Positions 1 to 10,800 of a DNA stretch of 64,000 bases are shown here, in pieces. The position numbers and the translations under genes are program-made. The notes under the pieces were generated by a model. That model was not told where the DNA came from and ran no database searches. It saw only the letters and a list, made by a program, of their open reading frames with translations. The DNA lies in NCBI RefSeq assembly GCF_009208775.1, contig NZ_WFLM01000001.1, positions 413,325-477,324 on the forward strand. The letters run 5' to 3'. Position 1 is the stretch's first letter. Each line of letters opens with the position of its first letter. Source of the stretch: Silvanigrella paludirubra. GTDB lineage: Bacteria > Bdellovibrionota_B > Oligoflexia > Silvanigrellales > Silvanigrellaceae.

Positions 1-1
1 A

Positions 2-694
2 CCTACAAACATGGATCGTATCCTTACTCTTGTTGACTTAAAACAAGAATCTGGAAAGGTTGCAGAAGCAAAATCATTATTGGACGATGCTAAAAAGATT
101 GACCCAACGAATACAGAAGTGATTGAAACGGACTATCGAATCGCAATTAAAAATTCAGAAAATCAAAAAGCGTCTCAAATTCTAAAAAATTTGAATTCAT
201 TAACAGGCGTTATTGGCTTGATAAATAATGATGCCGTTGCAAGAATTCGTTCGGGAAATTTTGAAGATGGTATTAAACTTTATAAAAATGCATTAGAAAG
301 TTTAACAGAAGATTTAAATGACTATAAAGGATTAATCACATATAATTTAGCTCTTGCTCACGCTCGAAATAAAGATCTTAAAAGTGCTTTAGAAACTTTA
401 AATTCAATTGAAATCAAATCGAATACAAAAATTTATAAAAAATTTAAAAGTTTTAAAGTAAAAGTGAAAATGGCTTCATTAAGTGGTGGACAAATTGATT
501 CATTAGATAATTTTAATGAAAATAAAGAAACAGAGGAGGCTCAGAGCTCTAAAAGTTCAAGCGATGATAATGATGAAAAAAAAGGGACATCAATATATGA
601 AAATATATTGAATGATATTGAAAAAAAATCGGAAGTTAAAAAAGGTTCTCGTTGTTGCTATAAAATATACAATAGAGTGGATAAAAACCTTTAA
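2..694 (+). CDS. TPR-like protein, C-terminal part (5' truncated by window edge)
   Basis: The reading frame is open through the left edge, with codons for Pro-Thr-Asn before the first ATG at 11, so the gene very probably starts upstream. The visible part has helix-turn-helix repeats of tetratricopeptide type: a segment with the residues typical of a TPR (GKVAEAKSLLDDAKKIDPTN) is followed by others around residues 80-135. An acidic, Ser/Asp/Glu/Lys-rich low-complexity stretch follows and then a short basic tail with two adjacent cysteines. TPRs normally bind partner proteins, and no catalytic motif is seen. Similar tails occur on response regulators and on periplasmic scaffold proteins, and the fragment does not allow a choice. 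It is convergent with the efflux gene, with only two bases between the stops. Confidence 0.6.
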   Translation, partial: PTNMDRILTLVDLKQESGKVAEAKSLLDDAKKIDPTNTEVIETDYRIAIKNSENQKASQILKNLNSLTGVIGLINNDAVARIRSGNFEDGIKLYKNALESLTEDLNDYKGLITYNLALAHARNKDLKSALETLNSIEIKSNTKIYKKFKSFKVKVKMASLSGGQIDSLDNFNENKETEEAQSSKSSSDDNDEKKGTSIYENILNDIEKKSEVKKGSRCCYKIYNRVDKNL

Positions 695-723
695 ATTTAA
701 TTTAATTCTTTAAAATTAAATTT
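693..723. terminator. A/T-only hairpin between convergent genes
   Basis: Perfect 11-bp inverted repeat (aaatttaattt / aaattaaattt) with a 9-nt loop, lying across the stop codons of two convergent genes. It could act as a weak bidirectional terminator. It contains no G or C, so its stability is doubtful in DNA this AT-rich. Confidence 0.3.
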
Positions 724-1902
724 TATCATTTTAGATTTATACCCAATTATTAAAGATAAGAATAAAATAATTGCAATATATAATGTAAATGAGAAAATAG
801 TCTCATTATAAAAAATTCCAAACATGGCAGAAAATAAAGAACCAATTATAAAAAACATAAAATAAAGTAACGCAGAAGCCATGCCTTTAGACTGTGTCGT
901 TGAATCTAGAATAAGTCTGGTAAAAGGAGCCGAAAGAATACCATAACCGAAATTAAAACATGTAAATGCAGCTATAATTAAATACAAATTATTAGGAGCA
1001 ATGTAAGAAAATAAAACTGTTACGATTGATGAAATAAATGTAATCATAAATCCAATGGATAATGATTTAAAGGAGTTCATAAATTTTGATAAATATCTTA
1101 AAGTAAATGTGCCTAATATAAATGCCATAAATATGGGAATTTGAACAAGACTAAATTCGCTTTTATTTAAATGATAAAGATTCATTAAAACAATAGGCGA
1201 GCTTGAAATCCATACAATTACAGAACCAAATGATAGAGCAAAACTAATGCTGCCAAATATAAAATTTTTATTTTTAATTAAATCTAAATATATAGTAAGA
1301 ATAGGTTTCAATCTTATTTTTATTTTTTTGTCATTTGTGAGTGTTTCTGGCATAAAAAACCATAAACCAATCAGTCCTATCAATGACAATAAAAATGTCG
1401 TAACAAAAATGTAGCGCCAGCCTGCAAAAAGCATAACAGTACTACCTGCAAGAGGGCCTATCATAGGAGCAAATAAAGCAACGGAAGCCATCCAAGAAAT
1501 CACATTGATGGCTTCTTTTTCTTTATAGAGTTCATGGACGCAAGCGTAACCTGCAACACCTATAAAACAGGGACCCATACCTTGAAGAATGCGTGCAACA
1601 AAAAAATTAGGCATATTAGAAGCAAGAATTCCAATTATATTTCCAATTAATACAATGACGCCTCCAACAAACATGGTAGAGCGCCTACCATATCTGTCAG
1701 AAATAGGTCCAACAAAAAGTTGAATTGAAAGGGATCCTAATAAAAATATGGATAATGATAAAGGAACAAGACTTTCCGAAACTTGAAATTCTTTTACAAC
1801 ATCTATTAATGCAGGTAAAATCATGTCATTGGACATGTATACAGCAAATTCAAATAAAACGAGAAAAATCAAAAAATAAATATTTTTGTTACTTTTAGCC
1901 AT
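697..1902 (-). CDS. MdfA-like MFS multidrug efflux transporter
   Basis: A 401-residue, 12-helix major facilitator protein of the DHA1 drug:H+ antiporter group. The first helix has an acidic pair (Glu18 and Asp26 in LFEFAVYMSND) with the same spacing as Glu26/Asp34 of E. coli MdfA, which bind drug and proton. Motif A follows (GPISDRYGRR, residues 65-74), and a helix-4 segment RILQGMGPCFIG carries the conserved membrane arginine (Arg104). Exchange of cationic or neutral drugs for protons at the inner membrane is expected; real substrates cannot be read from sequence. Its ATG shares one base with the lepA stop codon (TAATG), so it is probably translated by coupling to lepA. Assignment to the MdfA branch is firmer than any substrate claim. 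Confidence 0.85.
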   Translation of the reverse strand: MAKSNKNIYFLIFLVLFEFAVYMSNDMILPALIDVVKEFQVSESLVPLSLSIFLLGSLSIQLFVGPISDRYGRRSTMFVGGVIVLIGNIIGILASNMPNFFVARILQGMGPCFIGVAGYACVHELYKEKEAINVISWMASVALFAPMIGPLAGSTVMLFAGWRYIFVTTFLLSLIGLIGLWFFMPETLTNDKKIKIRLKPILTIYLDLIKNKNFIFGSISFALSFGSVIVWISSSPIVLMNLYHLNKSEFSLVQIPIFMAFILGTFTLRYLSKFMNSFKSLSIGFMITFISSIVTVLFSYIAPNNLYLIIAAFTCFNFGYGILSAPFTRLILDSTTQSKGMASALLYFMFFIIGSLFSAMFGIFYNETIFSFTLYIAIILFLSLIIGYKSKMIKFNFKELN

Positions 1903-3722
1903 TATTCCACGTCGGATAAATTTAGTATTGCCATAAATGCCTCTTGAGGTATTTCGACACTTCCAACTTGTTTCATACGCTTTTTACCTTCTTTTTGTTT
2001 ATCAAGTAATTTACGTTTACGTGAAATATCGCCTCCATAACATTTTGCCGTAACATCTTTACGCATGGCACTTAACGTTTCACGTGCAATGACTTTTGAA
2101 CCAATTGCTGCTTGTAAAGGGACTTCAAATTGTTGTCTTGGAATAACTTCTCTTAGTTTTTTAACAAGTAAACGGCCTCTTTCATAGGAATTGCTTCGGT
2201 GCACAATACAAGAAAGAGCATCGAGAGGTTCTCCATTTACTAAAATATCAAGACGCACGAGGTCACTTTCTTTATAATCATGAAATTCATAATCCATGCT
2301 TGCATAGCCACGAGATATACTTTTAATTCTATCAAAAAAGTCAAAAACCATTTCGTTTAAAGGAAGTTCATATTGAAGCATGACACGACTTTGCGAGAGG
2401 TATTCCATTTTTGTTTGAAGACCACGGCGCTCTGCTAATAAAGCCATAACTCCACCAAGATGTTCTTGAGGCATATGGAATGTTGCTTTTACAACGGGCT
2501 CCGAAAATTTAGCAATATTTGCGGGTGGTGGTAAATTGGATGGGTTATCGACGCGAAGTTCTTCCCCTTTTGTGGTTTCTACAATGTAAACACAAGTAGG
2601 AGCCGTAAAAATAACATTCATATTATATTCGCGCTCTAAACGTTCTTGAATAATTTCCATATGCAAAAGACCTAAAAAGCCACAACGAAATCCAAAACCA
2701 AGTGCAACAGAAGTCTCAGGCTCATAACTTAACGAACTGTCGTTTAAAGTAAGTTTAGCAAGAGCATCTTTTAAGTTTTCAAATTGATTGGTTTCAACAG
2801 GAAAAATTCCTGCAAAAACCATTTGTTTTGCTTTTTTAAAACCAGGTAATGGCTCAACATTTGAATTTGCCATACAAATGGTATCACCAACGCGGGAATC
2901 TTTAACGTCTTTTACATTTGCTATAATATAACCCACTTCGCCGGCGCTTAAACTGTCACGTTGATAAGCTTTAACACACATAATGCCCACTTTTTGGACC
3001 TCAAATGTTTTGCCAGAGTGCATCATTTTAATTTGATCACCTATTTTTACAATACCATCTACTACTCTCACTAATACAATTACGCCTTGATATGGGTCAA
3101 ACCAGCTATCAAAAATAAGTGCACGGAGATCTTTACTGCGTGTGTCTTCTGGGGCGGGGACGTAATGAATAATGGCTTCCAGAACGTCAGCAACACCCAT
3201 ACCCGTCTTAGCGCTACATTTTATTGCGTTAGAGGTGTCTATGGCGAGCTCTTCTTCAATTTGAAAACAAACTCGATCATAGTCTGCACTGGGAAGATCG
3301 GCTTTGTTTATGACAGGAATAATTTCAACATTATTATCACCTGCTAAATAAACATTTGCCACTGTTTGTGCTTCAACACCTTGCGTGGCGTCGACAACTA
3401 GGAGTGCTCCTTCACAAGCAGTTAGGCTTCGACTTACTTCATAAGTAAAATCCACATGACCAGGAGTATCAATTAAATTTAATGTATAAATTTTTCCATC
3501 TTTTGCTTTATAATCTACAGTTGCTGTTTGAGCTTTGATGGTAATCCCACGTTCGCGCTCTAAGTCCATACTATCAAGTATTTGCGCTTGTTTATCGCGA
3601 TCAGCCACAGCCCCCGTAAGTTCCAATAAGCGATCGGCTAGAGTAGACTTACCGTGATCTATATGGGCAATAATACAAAAGTTTCTTATTAGATCTGGTT
3701 CAGCATTTGTTGTTTTGCTCAT
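1902..3722 (-). CDS. lepA: Elongation factor 4 (LepA)
   Basis: Translational GTPase of 606 residues, the normal length for LepA. It acts on the ribosome, back-translocating or remobilising stalled complexes and helping 30S assembly. The G1 P-loop AHIDHGKST is at residues 19-27, followed by the G2 region [10 protein letters not shown]3 DTPGH and G4 NKAD. The LepA-specific C-terminal domain ends in a basic segment containing [19 protein letters not shown]. An AAGG-type ribosome site lies upstream of the ATG. G+C is visibly higher here than in the surface-protein genes, as expected for a conserved housekeeping gene. It is the first gene of a two-gene unit with the MdfA-like transporter and is divergent from the lipoprotein gene. 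Confidence 0.97.
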   Translation of the reverse strand: MSKTTNAEPDLIRNFCIIAHIDHGKSTLADRLLELTGAVADRDKQAQILDSMDLERERGITIKAQTATVDYKAKDGKIYTLNLIDTPGHVDFTYEVSRSLTACEGALLVVDATQGVEAQTVANVYLAGDNNVEIIPVINKADLPSADYDRVCFQIEEELAIDTSNAIKCSAKTGMGVADVLEAIIHYVPAPEDTRSKDLRALIFDSWFDPYQGVIVLVRVVDGIVKIGDQIKMMHSGKTFEVQKVGIMCVKAYQRDSLSAGEVGYIIANVKDVKDSRVGDTICMANSNVEPLPGFKKAKQMVFAGIFPVETNQFENLKDALAKLTLNDSSLSYEPETSVALGFGFRCGFLGLLHMEIIQERLEREYNMNVIFTAPTCVYIVETTKGEELRVDNPSNLPPPANIAKFSEPVVKATFHMPQEHLGGVMALLAERRGLQTKMEYLSQSRVMLQYELPLNEMVFDFFDRIKSISRGYASMDYEFHDYKESDLVRLDILVNGEPLDALSCIVHRSNSYERGRLLVKKLREVIPRQQFEVPLQAAIGSKVIARETLSAMRKDVTAKCYGGDISRKRKLLDKQKEGKKRMKQVGSVEIPQEAFMAILNLSDVE

Positions 3723-3738
3723 TCTTTTCTACCTTAGT

Positions 3739-3766
3739 TAAAATAAAAATCAATTTCTGCCGATAG
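3739..3766 (+). promoter_or_regulatory. Possible sigma-28 (FliA)-like promoter
   Basis: TAAA at 3739-3742 is followed after 16 nt by GCCGATAG at 3759-3766, close to the FliA pattern TAAA-N15-GCCGATAA. It lies 50 nt upstream of the lipoprotein start and points at it. The spacer is one base longer than consensus, so this is only a candidate. Confidence 0.25.
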
Positions 3767-3815
3767 CATAACCCAAGGAAACATACTCAATAGTTTGTAA
3801 TTCGCAAGGACTGTT

Positions 3816-4400
3816 ATGCTCTTACGTTTTCAATATGAACCTTTAACAAAATTTATCTGTTTCATGCTACCTTCTTTTTTTATTTCCTGCCAATCCGTTG
3901 AAGAAGATGATATCACTCATTTATCTCCACTTGTTTCTTCTCAAGAGTATGTATATATTCCTATTAAAAGAGTATTATTTGATTATTACGACAAAAAAAA
4001 GTGGCGTTTTATAACTCAACAAATTGATTATATTGACGGTAAAAATATGCAATCTTTATCTTCACTGTGGATTTTTGATTATATGCCAATAGAAATCATT
4101 GTATTAGATAATCCTAATATAAATGAATCCGTTACTTTTGATTTTCAAGAAAGTAATGGCATTTCATTTAGAAAAACAAATATTTATTTGCCTTTTAAAG
4201 AAACAACAGAATCAGATGACTTAGATGATCAGCTTCCTACTTGTAAAGGAACAGAGTTTCGTGCAATAGCAAGAATTGTCAGTAACTTAAAATATATTGG
4301 AATTCATAAATTAAAAAATAATATTGAATTAAGGGAAAACGATTTACGAAATTGGTTTTCATTAGGTGAAATAATTTGCTTAAATATTGTCAGACTATAA
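3816..4400 (+). CDS. Putative lipoprotein of unknown function
   Basis: A 194-residue protein I do not recognise. The N-terminus has a hydrophobic stretch ending FFISC, a plausible lipobox, so the mature protein would begin at the cysteine near residue 25 and be membrane-anchored. An ATG within the hydrophobic stretch (MLPSFFISC) is an alternative start. The rest is acidic, beta-prone and without a familiar motif. Its last 25 bases overlap the start of the downstream solute-binding protein, so the two are an operon and may work together. Confidence 0.55.
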   Translation: MLLRFQYEPLTKFICFMLPSFFISCQSVEEDDITHLSPLVSSQEYVYIPIKRVLFDYYDKKKWRFITQQIDYIDGKNMQSLSSLWIFDYMPIEIIVLDNPNINESVTFDFQESNGISFRKTNIYLPFKETTESDDLDDQLPTCKGTEFRAIARIVSNLKYIGIHKLKNNIELRENDLRNWFSLGEIICLNIVRL

Positions 4401-5122
4401 TTTATATTTTATTTTTAATACCGCAGAATCTATTTGCATTAGAATGGGTTGGTGCGTGTGAAAGAGATTTTCCCCCTTATAATTATATTGAAAATGGAAA
4501 ATATATAGGAATAGATACAGAAATAGTAACATTAGTCATGAAAAAATTAAAAATTAATTTTTCGATTCATACGGATACCTGGGATAATGTTTTTCATAAT
4601 CTAAAAGAAAATAAATATGATTTTGCTTGGCAATTTGTTGATACTCCTGCTAGACGAAAGTATTTCTATTTTGTTGGACCTATTCGTTATGGACTAGATG
4701 TATTTGTTGTAAAAAGTACTTCAAATATTACGAATTGGAAAAATATGCGAGATTTTGATGGAATGAAAGCAGGTGTTATAAAAACTTATAGTTATGATCA
4801 CAAATTTGATACCGCAAAAAATTTTACTAAAGTTCAATTTAATAATATGAATGATCTTTTAAATGGCCTTATAAATAACAAAGTCGATTTTATTATAGGT
4901 GATTTTAATACAATTTTATTTATATCAAATAAGAATAATTTGAATGATAAAATTCGCTTTTTACCTTCTTCAATTAAAAAAGTACCAAGATATATTGCTT
5001 TTGCAAAAAAAAGTAAACATAGAGGATTATATTTTGAGAGAAAATTAAATGAAATCATAAATTCAAAAGAATATAATGATATTATTGAAAAATATGAAAA
5101 TCTCTTTAAAAATAGAAGATAA
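4376..5122 (+). CDS. Periplasmic solute-binding protein, SBP_bac_3 type
   Basis: A 248-residue protein with a signal peptide (hydrophobic to about residue 21, ending LFA) and the bacterial extracellular solute-binding family 3 fold. The opening strand WVGACERDFPPYNYIENGKYIGIDTEIV matches the usual start of this family in which residues before and after the PPYNY turn contact the ligand. A hinge segment and a C-terminal helix (YNDIIEKYENLF) complete the fold. Translation starts at a TTG at 4376, preceded by AGGTGA, inside the 3' end of the lipoprotein gene. No permease or ATPase is adjacent, so it is an orphan binding protein. It may serve a distant transporter or act as a sensor, and the ligand is probably a polar amino acid. 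Confidence 0.75.
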   Translation: MLKYCQTIIYILFLIPQNLFALEWVGACERDFPPYNYIENGKYIGIDTEIVTLVMKKLKINFSIHTDTWDNVFHNLKENKYDFAWQFVDTPARRKYFYFVGPIRYGLDVFVVKSTSNITNWKNMRDFDGMKAGVIKTYSYDHKFDTAKNFTKVQFNNMNDLLNGLINNKVDFIIGDFNTILFISNKNNLNDKIRFLPSSIKKVPRYIAFAKKSKHRGLYFERKLNEIINSKEYNDIIEKYENLFKNRR

Positions 5123-5129
5123 CTTTACA

Positions 5130-6140
5130 TTAATTATCTAAATGGTTTTTGCCTAAATCTGAAAGCATGCGTCCTCTTGCTGTTCTTAACACAAATCCCC
5201 TATAAACTAAATAAGGTTCATAAACATCTTCCAATGTGGATTTTTCTTCATTTAATGCAGCAGCTATGGCATCTAGACCAACGGGTCCTCCTTGGTATCG
5301 ATCTTTCATTATTTTTAAAAAATCTCTATCCATAATACATAGACCTTCACTATCAACACCTAATCTTTTTAGTGCTAAATTAACAACATCACAATCAATT
5401 GAGATTTTATTAGAAACTAAAGCAAAATCTAATATTCTTTTTAATAATTGATTTGCGATACGTGGCGTTCCACGGCATCGGGTTGATAAAAGAAAGGCTG
5501 CTTCATTTTCAAGTTGCGCATTCATTATTTTCGCGCTTCGCATTAATATTTTTGTTAATGATTCAGGCGAATAAAAGTCAAGGTGTTCTTGAATTCCAAA
5601 TCTATCTCTTAAGGGAGCGGAAATGGCACCTGCTTTTGTTGTTGCTCCTATGATACAAAATGGAGGTAAATCAAATTTTACCGTTCTTGCTGTAGGTCCT
5701 TGTCCAATTAAAATATCTAATCTCATATCTTCCATTGCTGAATATAATATTTCTTCAACATTAGAGGGTAATCTATGAATTTCATCTATAAATAGGATTG
5801 TTTTTGATTCAATGCTTGCAAGAATACCCATTAGATCTGCGGCGCGTTCTATGACGGGACCAGATGTTACTTTAATTTGATAGCCCATTGTTTCGGCAAC
5901 AATGCCAGCTAAAGTTGTTTTACCTAAACCGGGTGGTCCATGAAATAAACAATGATCTAACATTTTTCCACGTAACTTTGCAGCCTGTGTATAAACTTTT
6001 AAATTTTCACAAACCCTTTCTTGACCAGGATATTCATCAAAATTTTTGGGTCTCAAATTTAAATGTGGTTCTATCGTATCATTTGCTAATTCAGGTAAAA
6101 CAATTGAATTATCAAATTTGGTATGTACACTGGTATCCAT
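5130..6140 (-). CDS. ruvB: Holliday junction helicase RuvB
   Basis: Hexameric AAA+ motor of the RuvAB complex, driving branch migration of Holliday junctions in recombinational repair. At 336 residues it is standard. Visible are the RuvB signature LRPKNFDEYPGQ near residue 28, Walker A GPPGLGKT, Walker B LFIDEIHR, the sensor segment IGATTKAG, an arginine-finger region RDRFGIQ, and the C-terminal winged helix with RTARGR. It follows ruvA by 11 bases on the same strand, the classical ruvAB arrangement. It is convergent with the solute-binding protein gene. Confidence 0.97.
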   Translation of the reverse strand: MDTSVHTKFDNSIVLPELANDTIEPHLNLRPKNFDEYPGQERVCENLKVYTQAAKLRGKMLDHCLFHGPPGLGKTTLAGIVAETMGYQIKVTSGPVIERAADLMGILASIESKTILFIDEIHRLPSNVEEILYSAMEDMRLDILIGQGPTARTVKFDLPPFCIIGATTKAGAISAPLRDRFGIQEHLDFYSPESLTKILMRSAKIMNAQLENEAAFLLSTRCRGTPRIANQLLKRILDFALVSNKISIDCDVVNLALKRLGVDSEGLCIMDRDFLKIMKDRYQGGPVGLDAIAAALNEEKSTLEDVYEPYLVYRGFVLRTARGRMLSDLGKNHLDN

Positions 6141-6151
6141 ATTTTGTAACC

Positions 6152-6853
6152 TTAATGTTTTAAGATCATTCTTTCAGAAAGCTTTGAAAGCGATTCTTTT
6201 AATGCAAGTTCAAAAGAAATATTTTCTCCATGTTGTAAGCGTTGTTCAACGCTGTTTACTACTTCAAAATATTGTTTGTCTTTATAACCTAAATGAAATA
6301 ATGCGCTTTTTAAATCTTCTACTATTTGTTTTCTTATAAGTTTTTGTTCAATTTTTTGAGATGCTTTATTGCTATTTAAAATAGATCCTGCCATATTTTC
6401 AGAAATTTTAGTTTTTTGAATTTCAATATCATCCCGTTTTCGCGCTAATTTCTTTTGTAATTTATCTTTTAATTCTAAGACAAGTCTTTCTGCAGTTTTA
6501 GGACCCACTCCTGGAATAGATGTTAGTTTCGTTATTTGAGCTGTTGTAATAATTTCACATAAATCATAACCATCTACTGGTCCTAATAAAGCTAATGCCG
6601 CTTTAGGTCCTACACCAGAAACCTGAATCAATTCTTGAAAAACTTTTTTATCAAATGAAGATGAAAAACCAAATAATCGAATGGCGTCTTCACGTACATG
6701 AGTTAAAATACTCAATTGAACCTCATTTAAAAGTGTCGGCAATTGACATAATGTAGTAGCAGGAACTTCAATTTCATAGCCAACACCACCTACATCTATA
6801 ACTATATTTTCGGGGTTTTTTTCTATCAAGATTCCTCTTAAAAATCCAATCAT
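6152..6853 (-). CDS. ruvA: Holliday junction DNA-binding protein RuvA
   Basis: Tetrameric subunit that binds the four-way junction and loads RuvB. The N-terminal OB fold starts MIGFLRGILIEK, and two helix-hairpin-helix motifs follow (LIQVSGVGPKAALALL and LTSIPGVGPKTAERLV, about residues 77-130). The acidic/basic linker before the C-terminal RuvB-binding domain is longer than usual, giving 233 residues against about 200 in E. coli. The last part (EDLKSALFHLGYKDK) is the typical domain III. AAAGGA lies at a good distance from the ATG. It heads the ruvAB operon. Confidence 0.95.
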   Translation of the reverse strand: MIGFLRGILIEKNPENIVIDVGGVGYEIEVPATTLCQLPTLLNEVQLSILTHVREDAIRLFGFSSSFDKKVFQELIQVSGVGPKAALALLGPVDGYDLCEIITTAQITKLTSIPGVGPKTAERLVLELKDKLQKKLARKRDDIEIQKTKISENMAGSILNSNKASQKIEQKLIRKQIVEDLKSALFHLGYKDKQYFEVVNSVEQRLQHGENISFELALKESLSKLSERMILKH

Positions 6854-7144
6854 GAACGAATCCTTTACATATGAATCAAGTTATCTATAAAACAAGAGTC
6901 TTAAATTAGATATCAGATCATAACATATTTTGATTTAAACAAGCTTTTGCTAGGAAAATAAAAAATTAAAAATGAAACCTGATTTAAAATATGTTTAAAA
7001 TTTGAACACATTTTTTGGTTATTTAAAGTGCTTCCTCTTTTTTGTCAAATTAAAAAAAATAAATGTTTTATAGACAAAAACTTAAAAATCGTGTTCGTTA
7101 TCACTACTGTGTGGATAAATAATTTATTCTGTTGGGGAATCATT

Positions 7145-7876
7145 ATGGATGATAGAATATTAGGCGAATTTTTAGGTTGCGTTTTTTTAATTTTATTTGG
7201 TGGTGGTGTTGTTGCAAATACATTGCTTTCAAAGTCAAAAGGATTAAATGCGGGTTGGCTTGCCATTTCGACAGGTTGGGGATTTGCTGTAATGGGAGGC
7301 GTTTTTGTTGCTAAATCGGTTGGATCCATTCAAGCGGACTTAAACCCTGCTGTTACTTTAGCAAAATATTTATTGGGTGGAATTTATTCTTTATCCGATT
7401 TATTTCCTATCATGCTTGCCCAAATATCTGGATGTTTTTTAGGTGCTACTTTAGTTTGGTTAACTTATTTACCACATTGGAAAGAAACAAGAGATCCCTC
7501 TCTTAAATTAGCTGTTTTTTCAACAGGCCCAGCAATAAGACACTCACCTTCAAATTTAATGACCGAAGTGATTGGAACAACTATTTTGGTTTTTGGAATT
7601 GGTGCTATTTTTGGTAAGGCCACAAATAACGGTGCTATATCTCCTGCAATGGGACCTTATCTTGTCGGTATATTAGTTTGGGCCATTGGCCTTTCATTAG
7701 GGGGCTCAACTGGTTATGCAATAAACCCAGCAAGAGATTTAGGACCAAGAATTGCACATGCTTTGTTACCTATAGCAGGCAAAGGAAAATCGGATTGGAC
7801 TTATTCTTGGATCCCTGTTTTGGGGCCAGTTCTTGGCGGTATTATTGGTGCTTATTTATGGAAAACTTTTTTATAA
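7145..7876 (+). CDS. MIP-family channel, glycerol facilitator type
   Basis: Six-helix aquaporin-family channel of 243 residues in the inner membrane. Both half-helix motifs are intact: LNPAVTLA after helix 2 and INPARDLGPR after helix 5. The Asp following the second NPAR is the mark of aquaglyceroporins (GlpF) rather than water-only channels, so glycerol or another small polyol is the likely permeant. The reading frame extends further upstream to 7028, but that extension is AT-rich and unlike the family. The ATG at 7145 has GGGGAA at proper spacing and gives the standard N-terminus MDDRILGEFLG. No glycerol kinase or dehydrogenase is adjacent, so it is a single-gene unit. Confidence 0.88.
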   Translation: MDDRILGEFLGCVFLILFGGGVVANTLLSKSKGLNAGWLAISTGWGFAVMGGVFVAKSVGSIQADLNPAVTLAKYLLGGIYSLSDLFPIMLAQISGCFLGATLVWLTYLPHWKETRDPSLKLAVFSTGPAIRHSPSNLMTEVIGTTILVFGIGAIFGKATNNGAISPAMGPYLVGILVWAIGLSLGGSTGYAINPARDLGPRIAHALLPIAGKGKSDWTYSWIPVLGPVLGGIIGAYLWKTFL

Positions 7877-7892
7877 ATAAAAAATTTAACAA

Positions 7893-10800
7893 TTAATTAT
7901 ATCCTAGTTCTAATGAAAATTCACCAATAATACCTGTTTCAATTATATTCGATTTAATGGAATCTGTATTTGTATATCTACTTAAATAAAATAACTTTGC
8001 TCCGAAACCAAAAGCAGAACTTTGATGATTTATTTTTAACTCACCTTTATAACCATTTCCAATATATTTAAATCCATAATTAATTGGAAATGTCAAAATA
8101 TAACTTCCTTCAATTAGGGCTTTTATATTTTCTTTCTCAAAAAATTGATATCCAAGAGAAAGTTTATTATTTATAATATAAACTAATTTATCTTGCATCG
8201 TATTAAAACCCTGGGATTCATATACAATATCTTGTGAAATTGAGCTTTCTGCATTATAAATTACATCATAATTTGTTTTATAATTGACCCCAAAAAAAGT
8301 ACTAAATAAATATTTTTGGCGATTAATAATATCGTAAATAGGCGATTTTAATAAATCTACATATAAAACTTCTGAGCCAAAATAACTATACAAGTTGTCT
8401 TCCCAGTTTTGGTTTAAAGCGGCAGATAAGCTTGGACTTGCTGCAGAATAGAGAGCAGCATGTGAGTTAGAATTATTATTATACTCATTAAAAGTTAAGT
8501 ATCTTACTCCTAGATTCATATCTAAAGTATGAGGAGTATGTCTCCCATTATGACTCATAATAGTAACTTTTTCAGAAAAATTAGATTTTAAATTTTCACA
8601 TTTAACTAAAATTTTGTAAATATATTTTTCTTCATATAAAATGGATTTATCTTCAAATTGTCCATCTAATTCAGAAGAATGAATTAAGATAAAATCATCA
8701 AAATTTGGAGATTCTGAACGAAAAATTTCGTATTCCATTTTGATATTACTTTCTAATTTTTTCCAGCTTAGAAATATAGAGTTATCTTTTGAATATGCTA
8801 TTAAATCAATAGGCTCTTTTGGCGTTGTTATAATTGAGACGATATCAGAATTCACTTCTATATTTTCTTTATTTATTGCTGAAATAATATAAAATACTTC
8901 ATTTCCGGGTTTTACTTTTTTGTCTATAAAATGGTTGTCTTTAATGTTTTTTGCGATAGTTTCATAGTTATTTTCTTTTTCATAGGAACGTTTAATAGAA
9001 TATAAATAATTTGAGTTTGTTATTAATTTGTCCCAATTTATTTCAACATCATATTTTTCAATTAGATTCAATTTAATATTATTGACAGAATTTGATTTTG
9101 TTAAAATGCGAACGATATTTGATTCTATTTTTTTATTATATTCATTTTCAGCAATGATTTTATAAAAATATTGAAAACCATTTAAAGCGGATTTATCAAT
9201 GAAATCGGTTTCATTTAAATTTTCAGTTATAACTTCATAAGTATTAAAATTATTTGGCGATCTTAACACAGAATATTTTAATGGTATATTTCCTAAATTT
9301 TTGTTCCAATTTAAATGGACTTCTGAGTTTTCATAAGAAATATTTAGTTTAATTTTACTATGTTCTGTTTTTGTTGAAAAAATATTAGAATATATTTCGA
9401 CGCCATCTTCATTTTTACCAATAATCTGATAAAAGTAATTACTATCATGTTTAATTCCTCTGTCTCTGAATAGTTTCATTTTCAAATTAGAAGCAATTGT
9501 TTTAAATTCATCATTTAGTGATGTAGATCTTAATACATCATATTTAATTGGTATTTTAGATTTTCCATCTTTCCAATCCAAATAAATATATTCCTTTTTT
9601 GAATAGCCATTTAATTCTATTTTATTTGGTGATGTATTAATAAATACTTCATTTGATAGAGAATAATTATCATTTGTATCAAATGTTTTAATGATATAAT
9701 AATATTTTACACCGGGTTTTGCCGTATTGTCTTCAAAAAATAAATTAGTTAGACCTTTTTTTATTGAATAATAACCTTTTTGACTATGTAAAGATCGTTT
9801 GACTTCATAAGTAATTGGTAGATATGATTTTGCCTCATCCCATTTTAAAATAATTTTATTTTTTTCTAGTTTTGATATTAAATTGAGAGCAGGAGTGGGT
9901 CTTGTATGAATGATTTCTATATTAGATTCTATTTTATTTTTTTCTTTATCATAACCAATGATTTTGTAGTAATAGCTCATGCCATCTTTAATAGATAAAT
10001 CTTCATAAAAATGAGATTGTATATTTTTTTCAATGATCTGATAATTATCTTCATCATAAGAAGATTTTAAAATTTCATAGGTGTAATTTTTTCTAGTTGT
10101 TCTTTTTTTCCAATTCAATATAATATGATTTTTGTCATATTTAAGTTTAAGTATAATTTCAGAATTTTCTATTTTATTACTATTTGTCTTATTTTTTGTT
10201 ATGATTTCTTTTTTATCATCTGGTATATTAGTTTTATTTTTATCATAAATTTCAAAAAATTCTTTGAAAGAAAGTTTTTTAAGATCCGTTTTTTCTGAAT
10301 TTGATGAACTTAATATAATTAAATTTTCTCTATCTATTTCATTAATTTCTTTTAGCTTTGAAATTAGAATAGGGATAATTATAATCTCTTTAGGATATAT
10401 TAAATCGCCTTTTGATGGTTTTTTGTTAGGATTTAATTCTAGAGTTTTAAATAAATTCCCATTCTTTCCATAAATTGGAGAAGCGCCGTATTTTTTAAGT
10501 AATATACTTATCATATCTCCTTTTTTTACAGTATGTTCTATGTAAACATAACCTTCAGGTAATTGAGTTAATGTTTCAAGGGAAGCTTCTTTATAATGAA
10601 TTGATGTGCTAAACTCATATTTTTTTAAATTAATTGCAAATTCATCTTTTTTCACTTCATAATTTGCTTTTTTGGGCAAAATTACGACTTCTCCTGGATA
10701 AATTAGATGGCTATTTTTTTTTCTTTTATTCTTGTTTAATTTTATAAATTCTTCAATATTCCCATTTTTACCATAAATTGGTCTTAAATTTTTTTTAATT

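Noticed and set aside
3087-3347. Open frame antisense to lepA
   Set aside because: Lies wholly within a well-conserved gene and has no ribosome site or recognisable motif.
7028-7144. Upstream part of the channel reading frame
   Set aside because: It lacks a ribosome site and similarity to MIP channels, while the ATG at 7145 has both.
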